This document shows, in pieces, positions 7,861-14,542 of a stretch of 20,845 bases of DNA (positions are counted from its first letter, which is position 1; the number at the start of each line of letters is the position of its first letter). Under the pieces are notes generated by a model. That model ran no database searches. It was not told where the DNA came from and saw only the letters and a list, made by a program, of their open reading frames with translations. Origin of the DNA: Lachnospiraceae bacterium (GTDB lineage Bacteria > Bacillota > Clostridia > Lachnospirales > Lachnospiraceae); contig VSNO01000074.1 in the NCBI GenBank assembly GCA_009774375.1, forward strand, positions 1 through 20,845. The letters run 5' to 3'. The position numbers were made by a program, and so were the translations under genes.

Positions 7861-9129
7861 ATGGACAGCGGGATATCGAGGACAACAGCAGCCACCGTGT
7901 TAAATTCCTTAAAAAGCGGAGTCGTTCCAAGGATAGGGCTTGAGTATATTACAGTCGGGAGAAGGAGTGAGATCCAGGCGCTGCTGCAGGACGTATCCAT
8001 CATCGAGCAGGGAGGGGCGGCATTTCGCTTTATCGAGGGGAAGTACGGGAGTGGTAAGACCTTTCTCATGCACGCACTCAGAAACCATGTGATGGAGAAG
8101 AATTTCGTCGTGACGGATGTGGAGCTCTCTGTGGACAAGAGATTTGTCGGAAACAAAGGGCAGGGGCTTGCGACATACCGGGAACTGATCAGGAATATGG
8201 CCACGCATGCGAGTCCTGACAGCGGGGCATTACAGCTCATTCTTGACAAGTGGATCGGCACACTCGAAAACGAAGTGGTACAATTCGAGGGACTGGTACC
8301 CGGGCATGAGGTGTTCGACGTCAGGGTCAGCCAGAAGATCTACAAGATCACCTCCTCGATGGAGGAGCGGGTAAACGGTTTTGATTTCGGCAAAGTGCTT
8401 GCTTCATATTATAAGGGGTATCGTAAAGGGGATGTGGAGCTGCAGAAGAGGGCTCTGCGATGGCTCTGTGGGGAGTACAGGACCAGAACAGAGGCAAAGA
8501 CAGATTTAGGGGTGAATCTGATCATTACCGATGATAACTGGTACGACTTCATCAAACTGTTTGCAGACTTTGTGGTGAAAGCCGGATACGCAGGGCTGTA
8601 TGTGTGTATGGATGAGCTTTCGACCTTATATGAGATCCCCAGCCGCGTGGGAAGAGAGTACAATTACAACAAGCTTTTGTCGATCTACAATGATGCACTG
8701 CAGGGAAAGGCTTCCAATCTGGGTATCATCATCAGTGTCACCAGGGAAGCGATGGAGGATTCCGTCAGGGGCGTGTTCAGTTTTGAACCGCTGCGTTCAA
8801 GGCTTGCAGAATCAAGCTTTGAGCAGGAGGGTGTCGTGAAGATGAGGGACATGGCGTCTCCGGTCATCAGGCTGTCTGTACTGAATCCGGGTGAGATGTA
8901 CGTGCTGCTGGAGAAGCTTGCGGGCATACACGGGATCCTGTACGGGTACACGCCAAAACTGGAACATGATGATTATATTTATTTTCTGAAGCAGCAGTAT
9001 GGGAAAAACCTGGACGGTGAGGAAAATACTGTGCGTGACATGATCAAGAATTACGTCACACTGCTGAACCTGATGCAGCAGAATCAGGATGTGCCGAAGG
9101 AAAAGATATTTTATGCGGGCAATAATTAA
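7861..9129 (+). CDS. BREX-type P-loop ATPase (DUF2791/BrxD-like)
   Basis: 422 residues from ATG 7861, chosen because GGGAGG at 7845-7850 is correctly spaced for it but abuts the earlier in-frame ATG 7852. It has the family N-terminus (TAATVLNSLKSGVVPRIGLEYITVGR), Walker A GKYGSGKT at residues 60-67, a Walker B-like VCMDE with Asp251-Glu252, and the SVTREAMEDSVRG sensor region typical of the DUF2791 / BREX ATP-binding group. Length is about that of an intact family member, with no sign of decay. In known loci such ATPases work with helicase, TerB-like, methyltransferase or phosphatase-like partners in anti-phage systems. Here only the DUF4391-like gene upstream is linked, and the next gene (HAD) is a metabolic type. 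The role is inferred. Confidence 0.8.
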   Translation: MDSGISRTTAATVLNSLKSGVVPRIGLEYITVGRRSEIQALLQDVSIIEQGGAAFRFIEGKYGSGKTFLMHALRNHVMEKNFVVTDVELSVDKRFVGNKGQGLATYRELIRNMATHASPDSGALQLILDKWIGTLENEVVQFEGLVPGHEVFDVRVSQKIYKITSSMEERVNGFDFGKVLASYYKGYRKGDVELQKRALRWLCGEYRTRTEAKTDLGVNLIITDDNWYDFIKLFADFVVKAGYAGLYVCMDELSTLYEIPSRVGREYNYNKLLSIYNDALQGKASNLGIIISVTREAMEDSVRGVFSFEPLRSRLAESSFEQEGVVKMRDMASPVIRLSVLNPGEMYVLLEKLAGIHGILYGYTPKLEHDDYIYFLKQQYGKNLDGEENTVRDMIKNYVTLLNLMQQNQDVPKEKIFYAGNN

Positions 9130-9157
9130 AATAAGGGTTGGTTAAACGGGGAACGAT

Positions 9158-9817
9158 ATGATCAAAGCAGTGATATTTGATATGGACGGGGTACTGATCG
9201 ACACGGAAAAACACTACAATGCAGCATGGTGTGAGGCAGCGCACATGGCAGGGTTTGCGGACTTTGAACGCGCGCATGCGCTGATGCTCCGAAGCTGTGA
9301 TGCAGGAGCTGCCTCAGAGATGATGAAGGACATCTTTGGGGCCGGCTTTGATTACTATGCGATACGTGAGGTGAGACGACGCCTTGTGGCAGAGCGTCTT
9401 GAAAAGTATGGACTGGAGAAAAAGCCTGGTATTGATGAGATACTGGCTTTTTTGCATGAGAGGAAGATCAAGTCGGCTGTGGCGACAGCCACGCCGATCG
9501 AACTTGCGCTGCAGTATCTCGGGAGGATCGGCGTGAAGGATCAGTTTGACAGGATCGTGAGCGCAAAGCAGGTAGCGCATGGCAAGCCTGCGCCGGATGT
9601 CTATCTCTATGCCTGCGGACAGATCGGGGAGGATCCGGCGGACTGCGTGGCTGTGGAAGATTCGCCCAATGGGATCAGGGCGGCGTATGCGGCGGGATGC
9701 AGGCCGGTGATGGTGCCCGACCTGACACAGCCCGACGAGGAGATCAGACCGCTGCTGTATGCGGTGGTGGACACGCTGGCGGATATTAAGGGACTGATCC
9801 CTGACAGGACACTGTAA
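9158..9817 (+). CDS. HAD-superfamily hydrolase (beta-phosphoglucomutase/phosphatase-like)
   Basis: 219 residues from ATG 9158 with a weak GGGGAACG site. HAD motifs are complete: the nucleophile and acid in DMDGV (Asp8, Asp10), motif II Thr in VATATP, motif III Lys in HGKPAPDVY, and motif IV VEDSPNG. The helical cap inserted after motif I marks subclass IA, which holds phosphosugar phosphatases and beta-phosphoglucomutases. The exact substrate cannot be read from the sequence. It starts 28 bases after the ATPase and may be co-transcribed with it, but its family is general metabolism. It ends at the bidirectional terminator shared with spoVT. Confidence 0.88.
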   Translation: MIKAVIFDMDGVLIDTEKHYNAAWCEAAHMAGFADFERAHALMLRSCDAGAASEMMKDIFGAGFDYYAIREVRRRLVAERLEKYGLEKKPGIDEILAFLHERKIKSAVATATPIELALQYLGRIGVKDQFDRIVSAKQVAHGKPAPDVYLYACGQIGEDPADCVAVEDSPNGIRAAYAAGCRPVMVPDLTQPDEEIRPLLYAVVDTLADIKGLIPDRTL

Positions 9818-9824
9818 ACGAAAA

Positions 9825-9855
9825 AGAAAAAGGACATCATCGCTGTCCTTTTTCT
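9825..9855. terminator. Bidirectional terminator between the convergent HAD gene and spoVT
   Basis: A perfect 12-bp stem, AGAAAAAGGACA (9825-9836) against TGTCCTTTTTCT (9844-9855), encloses a 7-nt loop. The A-rich 5' arm and T-rich 3' arm let it end transcription from both sides. It sits exactly between the two converging genes. Confidence 0.88.
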
Positions 9856-9862
9856 GAATAGA

Positions 9863-10411
9863 TCACTGTTCCATCTGCTTGCCGAGAAATCCCGCTGCGG
9901 ACTGTGCAAGCTTCATTTCCACCTCGTTCATCTCATCACCTGCCTTGGCAGACAAGAGTACGACAGCGCCGATCACATCGCCCTGGGTGATGATCGGTAT
10001 GATCACCTCGTGCTGATACTCCTCGGACTCATCTTCTGTCACGGACACATAATCTTTATCACTGCGCGAAGTGCACACGGTCTCACGCGAATTCATTTTC
10101 TCTTCCAGCGCCCTGCTGACAGATTTTCCGAGCACCTGCTTGCTGTTGCTGCCTGCCGCTGCGATGATCTGATCCCTGTCGGCGATCAGCGCCAGATGGC
10201 CTGATACCTGCGAGAGACTTTCCGCATACTGTTTTGCGAAGCTTCCAAGCTCACCGATGGGTGAGTATTTTTTCAGAATGATGGCTCCCTCGTGATCCGT
10301 AAAGATCTCAAGCGGATCCGATTCCCTTATCCTCAAAGTCCTTCTGATCTCTTTTGGTATGACAACGCGTCCTAAATCGTCAATCCTACGCACTATTCCC
10401 GTAGCTTTCAC
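9863..10411 (-). CDS. spoVT: Stage V sporulation transcription factor SpoVT
   Basis: An AbrB-family transcription factor that in Bacillus tunes forespore genes late in sporulation. It has 182 residues from GTG 10411. The N-terminal swapped-hairpin DNA-binding domain (about 1-50) shows the signature TGIVRRIDDLGRVVIPKEIRRT. The rest is a GAF-like domain (EVIIPIITQGDVIGAVVLLS). The frame also offers ATG 10426, but that ATG overlaps a GGAGG box (complement of 10420-10424) spaced 8 bases from GTG 10411, and family members begin at (M/V)KATGIVRR. GTG is therefore the likelier start. It converges with the HAD gene. Confidence 0.95.
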   Translation of the reverse strand: MKATGIVRRIDDLGRVVIPKEIRRTLRIRESDPLEIFTDHEGAIILKKYSPIGELGSFAKQYAESLSQVSGHLALIADRDQIIAAAGSNSKQVLGKSVSRALEEKMNSRETVCTSRSDKDYVSVTEDESEEYQHEVIIPIITQGDVIGAVVLLSAKAGDEMNEVEMKLAQSAAGFLGKQMEQ

Positions 10412-10595
10412 CGATATTTCCTCCATTCCTAGTACTTGTTAGCAAGTTCATAAATAGCCTGACTGTATTGCTAGTATTTGTATATAATGGATTTTTATGC
10501 ATTTGGGCATCAATCGCGATCGTCATTGGGGACCGCCGGGAGAAAACCGGTGCAGCGGGCGTTAAAAATGCCTGTAACTTAGCAGCTGTGATCTC

Positions 10596-11990
10596 TCAGC
10601 CCAGGTGCAGGAAATTGATGAGCAGCAGCCAGGCGACGCCATAGTATGTGACCACGCCGATCAGGTCGTTCACAGTTGTGATCAGCGGGCCGGACGCGAC
10701 TGCCGGATCGATGTTTATCCTCTTGAAAAACATTGGAACGGAAGTTCCTACAATGCTCGATATCGTCATGGCCATCAGAAGGGCTATCCCCGCGCAGAGA
10801 GAGATCGCAAAGGCATACTGCGGCGCTTTGCCTTTGAGCAGGCACAGATAACCGCCGATCAGTGCGGAGGATAATATGCCCAGGATCAGTCCGTTGGAAA
10901 AGCCGATCCGCATTTCCCGGAAGATCATGCTGACCTTCTGCCGGGTCTCAAGATTTTCGTCCATCAGAAGCCGGATCGTAACGGCGAGGGATTGCGTCCC
11001 CACATTTCCCGACATGCCGAGGATCACGGACTGGAAGCTGACGATGATGGCAAGCTGTGAGATCACGCCCTCAAACAGGCTTGTCACCGTCGATACGCAC
11101 ATGCTGAGCCCCAGAAGCACGATCAGCCAGGGGAGGCGCTTTTTGATACTCTCCACAAGGGATTCCTCGAGATCCGCCTCCTCGGTCATGCCGGCGAGTT
11201 TTGCGTAGTCGTCACCCAGCTCGTCATCGACGACCTCGACAATGTCCTGTGCAGTGATGACACCGATCAGCTCACTTCTCTCGTTCAGTACCGGGATGGA
11301 GTCCTCCGCGTAATCTTTCAGGCGCTCGATGCAGTCTGATATCGTCTCATGATCCCGCACATAGGGGAAGGAGTGGGTGATCAGGCTTTCCAGATCCATG
11401 TAGTTTCTTGCCACGATCAGATCTTTCAGGTCGATGGCGCCATAAAAAGTGCCGTCGTCATCCTCCACAAACAGTGTGGAGATGTTGTCATTTTCCTCCG
11501 CCTGTGCGATCAGGGAACGCATCGCCTGCTTGATGGTAAGGCTTTTGCCGATCTCTATGAAGTTTGTAGTCATCTTGCTGCCGATCTCGTCCTCCTCATA
11601 GGAACAGATCAGCTTGATGTCCTCCTTGGACTCCTCGTCGATGAGCTCGATCAGCTGTTTTCGGGTCTCCTCGTCAATCTCCTCGAGCACATCGACGGCG
11701 TCGTCTGCATCCATGTTCTCAATGATGTCCGCAGCGCGTTCCAGTTCCAGCTCTCCGAGATATTTTCCGGGATCGTCCAGATAGGCGAAGATCTCCGAGA
11801 CACGCTCATCTCCGAGGGTGTGATAGAGGATCTTTCTCTCGCCTGCAGTCAGCTCGTCGAGCGCGTTTGAGATATCATTGTCATGGTAATTGTCCAGCTT
11901 TGCAGCGAGTGCATCCCCGGCGGTGCCGCTTCTGATCAGTCTGATCAGCTCTTTGACGTAGTCTGGTTCGTTGAAAACTTCATTTTCCAA
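10596..11990 (-). CDS. mgtE: Magnesium transporter MgtE
   Basis: A Mg2+-gated inner-membrane magnesium channel/transporter of 464 residues. Order: an acidic superhelical N domain (about 1-130; ALDELTAGERK, ENMDADDAVDVLEEID), two CBS domains (about 135-255), a connecting helix, then a C-terminal membrane domain with about five helices from about 280. The membrane part includes GMSGNVGTQSLAVTIRLL and the pore region DPAVASGPLITTVNDLIG with its conserved Asp. The start is TTG 11990 with GAAGGG upstream; a stop lies further upstream in frame, and no ATG is better placed. The leader from its promoter (12055-12083) is about 60 nt, too short for the M-box Mg2+ riboswitch often found before mgtE. Confidence 0.95.
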   Translation of the reverse strand: MENEVFNEPDYVKELIRLIRSGTAGDALAAKLDNYHDNDISNALDELTAGERKILYHTLGDERVSEIFAYLDDPGKYLGELELERAADIIENMDADDAVDVLEEIDEETRKQLIELIDEESKEDIKLICSYEEDEIGSKMTTNFIEIGKSLTIKQAMRSLIAQAEENDNISTLFVEDDDGTFYGAIDLKDLIVARNYMDLESLITHSFPYVRDHETISDCIERLKDYAEDSIPVLNERSELIGVITAQDIVEVVDDELGDDYAKLAGMTEEADLEESLVESIKKRLPWLIVLLGLSMCVSTVTSLFEGVISQLAIIVSFQSVILGMSGNVGTQSLAVTIRLLMDENLETRQKVSMIFREMRIGFSNGLILGILSSALIGGYLCLLKGKAPQYAFAISLCAGIALLMAMTISSIVGTSVPMFFKRINIDPAVASGPLITTVNDLIGVVTYYGVAWLLLINFLHLG

Positions 11991-12054
11991 AATATCATCG
12001 CCCTTCTATATAGTATGCACTTCCTTTCAGATACTGTTTCACAATTCTTTCCTT

Positions 12055-12083
12055 ATTCTATGCTGATTTGCGGATATTGTCAA
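12055..12083 (-). promoter_or_regulatory. Strong sigma-A promoter of mgtE
   Basis: On the minus strand, a consensus -35 TTGACA (complement of 12078-12083), a 17-base spacer and TAGAAT (complement of 12055-12060) form a near-ideal promoter firing toward mgtE. The -35 lies inside one half of an inverted repeat at 12076-12095. Confidence 0.75.
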
Positions 12084-12095
12084 GGCTTTGACAAT
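12076..12095. promoter_or_regulatory. Inverted repeat shared by divergent promoters, possible operator
   Basis: ATTGTCAA (12076-12083) and TTGACAAT (12088-12095) are perfect inverted copies separated by GGCT. Each half contains a consensus TTGACA -35 pointing outward. The left half belongs to the mgtE promoter. The right half could serve the gene at 12176, with a poorer -10 TGTAAC at 12112-12117 after 18 bases. A regulator bound here could control both genes. The symmetry may also arise only from the two -35 boxes. Confidence 0.5.
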
Positions 12096-12175
12096 GTTTG
12101 TCTGCATGCGTTGTAACGCTGCACTTTTTTGATGAAAATGCATATGATAATCATAAAAAGTGAAGGACTCGAAAT

Positions 12176-12661
12176 ATGGAGTATTATAGCACTTTTCCAT
12201 TTTATATGGGGTATCAGGGTTACGGTCAGTGGGCGCAGCCCGGAGTCGTGCCGGAGGACAGGATACTGGAGGACCTTGAGTACCTGCAGCAGATGTATCC
12301 TACATACGCCAGAAAGTATCAGAACACCATAGGCAGCGTCGTCGATAAGATGGATTATGACGGGAGCTTTATCTACGACCAGTATCCAGACAAACTGACG
12401 CTCCAGCGGATGGTGGAGAGTGTGGTGGCGATCATCAGGACAAATGAGGAGGCAGCGCAGGGCATGGCAGAAAATCCTGTGCAGGGAGGTCCGGACCAGG
12501 ATGTGGCGGCAAGCGACGCGATGGACAGGGCGCTCACAGAACAGGCGCCGTGGCGGGAGAAAGAGCCGTGGATCCGGGAGCTTGTCACCGTCCTGATGTA
12601 CTATGAGATACTGACGCGCAGGAGAAAAAGAAGTAAAACGAACCGGTATTATCAGTTTTGA
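12176..12661 (+). CDS. Unrecognised Tyr/Pro-rich 161-residue protein
   Basis: Starts at ATG 12176 with GTGAAGGA upstream (12160-12167). The N-terminus is aromatic (MEYYSTFPFYMGYQGYGQW). The middle holds EDRILEDLEYLQQMYPTYARKYQ and KMDYDGSFIYDQYPDKLTLQRM, probably helical. The C-terminus is basic (TRRRKRSKTNRYYQF). There is no signal peptide, membrane helix or Cys cluster. It looks like a conserved hypothetical of Lachnospiraceae. The aromatic ends would fit a spore-layer or envelope-associated protein, but that is only a guess. It is transcribed divergently from mgtE. No clear terminator separates it from the SRP RNA promoter. Confidence 0.75.
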   Translation: MEYYSTFPFYMGYQGYGQWAQPGVVPEDRILEDLEYLQQMYPTYARKYQNTIGSVVDKMDYDGSFIYDQYPDKLTLQRMVESVVAIIRTNEEAAQGMAENPVQGGPDQDVAASDAMDRALTEQAPWREKEPWIRELVTVLMYYEILTRRRKRSKTNRYYQF

Positions 12662-12681
12662 TTAAAAAAGTATGAATTTCA

Positions 12682-12711
12682 TTGACTTATCGGGGAATAT
12701 GAGGTTATAAT
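12682..12711 (+). promoter_or_regulatory. Promoter of the SRP RNA gene
   Basis: The -35 TTGACT (12682-12687), an 18-base spacer and a perfect TATAAT -10 (12706-12711) place the start at about 12718-12720. That is exactly where the first strand of the SRP RNA closing helix begins. Confidence 0.8.
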
Positions 12712-12717
12712 AATAGC

Positions 12718-12982
12718 ATCGTGCAGCCGGGGCGTTAGCGGTGTCCTGTACCCACAATCCGCTATAGTGGGGGTGATAAGCGACCGAGGGTCTGCGTTTG
12801 TGCAGCTGCCCTTTATAAGTGGCGTTGAAGTTTGGGTCTCGCGCAATATGTGCCGTTGAACCGTGTCAGGGCAGGAATGCAGCAGCACTAAGGCGGATTT
12901 CATATGTGCCGCGAGGGTGCCTGGCGGAGTTAACTGTAGAGGTAACGTGCATGGGCATAGGATTCGACGTCGTTTGCACGAT
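12718..12982 (+). ncRNA. ffs: Signal recognition particle RNA, large (Bacillus/Clostridium) type
   Basis: The RNA scaffold of the signal recognition particle, which binds Ffh and targets membrane and secreted proteins. Several blocks match the Bacillus scRNA layout: the Alu-domain block with TAGCGGTGTCCTGTACCC and CAATCCGCTAT (from about 12733), the GCGTTGAAGTTTGGGTC block (about 12821-12837), and the domain IV hallmark GTGTCAGGGCAGGAATGCAG followed by AGCACTAAGG (about 12862-12892). The ends ATCGTGCA (12718-12725) and TGCACGAT (12975-12982) pair to close the molecule, which is about 265 nt. The open frame running through it from 12863 is spurious. Confidence 0.93.
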
Positions 12983-13117
12983 AAGGAGCTGCAGGAAGCT
13001 CCTGAGGATGTTTGTGCCGTCACGGTAACAGGGCGGTGCATAAACATGAGGAAATTTGGAAAACTAATGAAGAAGTACAGTGGCACAAAAGGACAGGATG
13101 TGCTAAAGGGAGACATT

Positions 13118-14281
13118 ATGAAAAGAAAAACGATCAAAAATAAGGGACTTGCCCTGCTGCTGGTGGCCACAATGGCGGCCGCTTCCATGACAGCGTGCGG
13201 CAATAAGGATGATGCGGCAAAAGAACCTGCGACAGAGATCGACTTTGCAGATCTGACAGGCGGAGGGTCGGACAGCAGCAATAACGATGTGCCGGAGATT
13301 CCTGCGGTGGAGGAATCCTCTGCGGAGCCAGTGTCAGAGGAGGAGACGCGCGAGGGCATGTACCGCAGCGAGATCACGAACGAGTGGATCGATGAGAGCC
13401 TGAAGAACCAGCGCCCGATCGCGGTCATGGTTGACAACGAGAAGACAGCGCTTCCGCACTACGGTCTCACTGAGGCGGATGTGGTGTATGAGATCATGAA
13501 CAGCACGGCAAACGGCAGGATCACGCGTTTCATGGCGATCGTCAAGGACTGGGGCAAGATCGAGCAGTTCGGCAGTATCCGGAGCACGAGACCGACCAAT
13601 ATCATGCTTGCGGCGGAGTGGAATGCAGTGCTCTGTCATGACGGCGGGCCATTCTACATTGATGATTGGATCGCAAAGAAGTATTCTGCAAATTTCAGCG
13701 GCGGGTTTGCCCGCGTGAACAATGGCAAGTCAAGGGAATTTACCGAGTATATCTGCAAGGGGGATCTTGACAAGAAATTCAGCAGTTCAAAGTATACGAC
13801 AGAATATAATGAGTATTATCAGGGACAGCATTACAACTTCTCTGACTCAGAGGTTGACCTGGCTGCAGTGGGTGCTGCGATCGACTGTACGGAGATCGAG
13901 CTTCCGTTCCCGCATAACAGTTCCAGGCTGCAGTACAATGAGTCGACAGGTACGTATGATTATTATGAGTATGGAAATGCGCACACAGATCCGCAGCATG
14001 GAAATGCGCAGTTGACGTTCAAGAATCTGCTGATCCAGGATACGACCTTTAAACAGCTTGATCAAAACGGATATCTCATTTACAATGCAATTGATTCCGG
14101 GCGCGATGCATACTACATCACAAACGGCAAGGCGATGGAGGTGACGTGGATCAAACCGGCGGAAAATGAGATCACGATCTATCTCAACAAACAGACAGGA
14201 GAACAGATCGAGCTGAATACAGGAAAGACATATGTGGCGCTTGTTCCATCCGATTCATGGAGCGATGTGGTCATCAAATAG
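13118..14281 (+). CDS. DUF3048 (YerB-type) lipoprotein
   Basis: 387 residues from ATG 13118, with AAAGGGAG upstream. The N-terminus is a lipoprotein signal: MKRKTIKNK, a hydrophobic stretch LALLLVATMAAASM, and lipobox MTAC with Cys27. An acidic Ser-rich linker follows (about 30-85), then the DUF3048 fold with RPIAVMVDNE, LTEADVVYEIM, NGRITRFMAIV and SIRSTRP. It is probably anchored on the outer face of the cytoplasmic membrane. The family role is unclear. The frame is open into the SRP RNA, and an alternative ATG at 13046 would give a 24-residue extension, but the signal sequence argues for 13118. No separate promoter is obvious between it and the SRP RNA. Confidence 0.9.
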   Translation: MKRKTIKNKGLALLLVATMAAASMTACGNKDDAAKEPATEIDFADLTGGGSDSSNNDVPEIPAVEESSAEPVSEEETREGMYRSEITNEWIDESLKNQRPIAVMVDNEKTALPHYGLTEADVVYEIMNSTANGRITRFMAIVKDWGKIEQFGSIRSTRPTNIMLAAEWNAVLCHDGGPFYIDDWIAKKYSANFSGGFARVNNGKSREFTEYICKGDLDKKFSSSKYTTEYNEYYQGQHYNFSDSEVDLAAVGAAIDCTEIELPFPHNSSRLQYNESTGTYDYYEYGNAHTDPQHGNAQLTFKNLLIQDTTFKQLDQNGYLIYNAIDSGRDAYYITNGKAMEVTWIKPAENEITIYLNKQTGEQIELNTGKTYVALVPSDSWSDVVIK

Positions 14282-14300
14282 TCACTGACGAATGAAGATA

Positions 14301-14337
14301 AGTGGGATGTACACCGATGGATACATCCTGCTTTTTT
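14301..14337 (+). terminator. Rho-independent terminator after the DUF3048 gene
   Basis: The arm AGTGGGATGTA (14301-14311) pairs with TACATCCTGCT (14322-14332), including two wobble pairs, across a 10-nt loop. TTTTTT (14332-14337) follows. Confidence 0.85.
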
Positions 14338-14417
14338 CGTGAGATTTCGCTATATTGACTAAAAAATATTTTCGAAATTTTACGAAAATTCCAATAGCAT
14401 TTTTATAGACAAGGCGA

Positions 14418-14542
14418 TATAATGAAACCATCAAATGTGATTTTGAAATATATGGAAGCGCAAGCCTGCAAAATGTGCTGCAGCACCGGCGGGAACCGAG
14501 GATGGCAGCATGATTCTGCCGGCAAGGGAGGAGGAGTTGGAT
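14418..14542 (+). promoter_or_regulatory. -10 element and long structured leader of the pullulanase gene
   Basis: A perfect TATAAT at 14418-14423 (with only a poor -35, TAGCAT, 17 bases upstream) would start a leader of about 110 nt. The leader holds a 12-base palindrome GTGCTGCAGCAC (14475-14486) and a GGCAG-loop-CTGCC hairpin (14504-14520). CCGGC and GCCGG segments could pair instead of that hairpin. The binding site GGGAGGAGG (14526-14534) follows directly. I match it to no riboswitch class with confidence. It may be an unassigned cis-regulatory RNA or only a long leader. Confidence 0.4.

Noticed and set aside
10427..10520. Sigma-G promoter for spoVT
   Set aside because: TGCATA and CATTATA elements occur on the minus strand, but they are only about 6 bases apart rather than the required 17-18.
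11991..12054. M-box Mg2+ riboswitch before mgtE
   Set aside because: The promoter leaves only about 60 nt of leader, and the conserved M-box core is not visible.
12984..13003. Terminator of the SRP RNA
   Set aside because: The stem is perfect but has no following T run; it may be a processing hairpin.
12863..13117. Extended N-terminus of the DUF3048 protein reading through the SRP RNA
   Set aside because: The region is a structured RNA gene, and the lipoprotein signal with its own binding site starts at 13118.
14440..14525. c-di-GMP-I (GEMM) riboswitch before pullulanase
   Set aside because: Only short fragments resemble it; the GGCAAACC and GGCCTAA-type core segments are not present in order.
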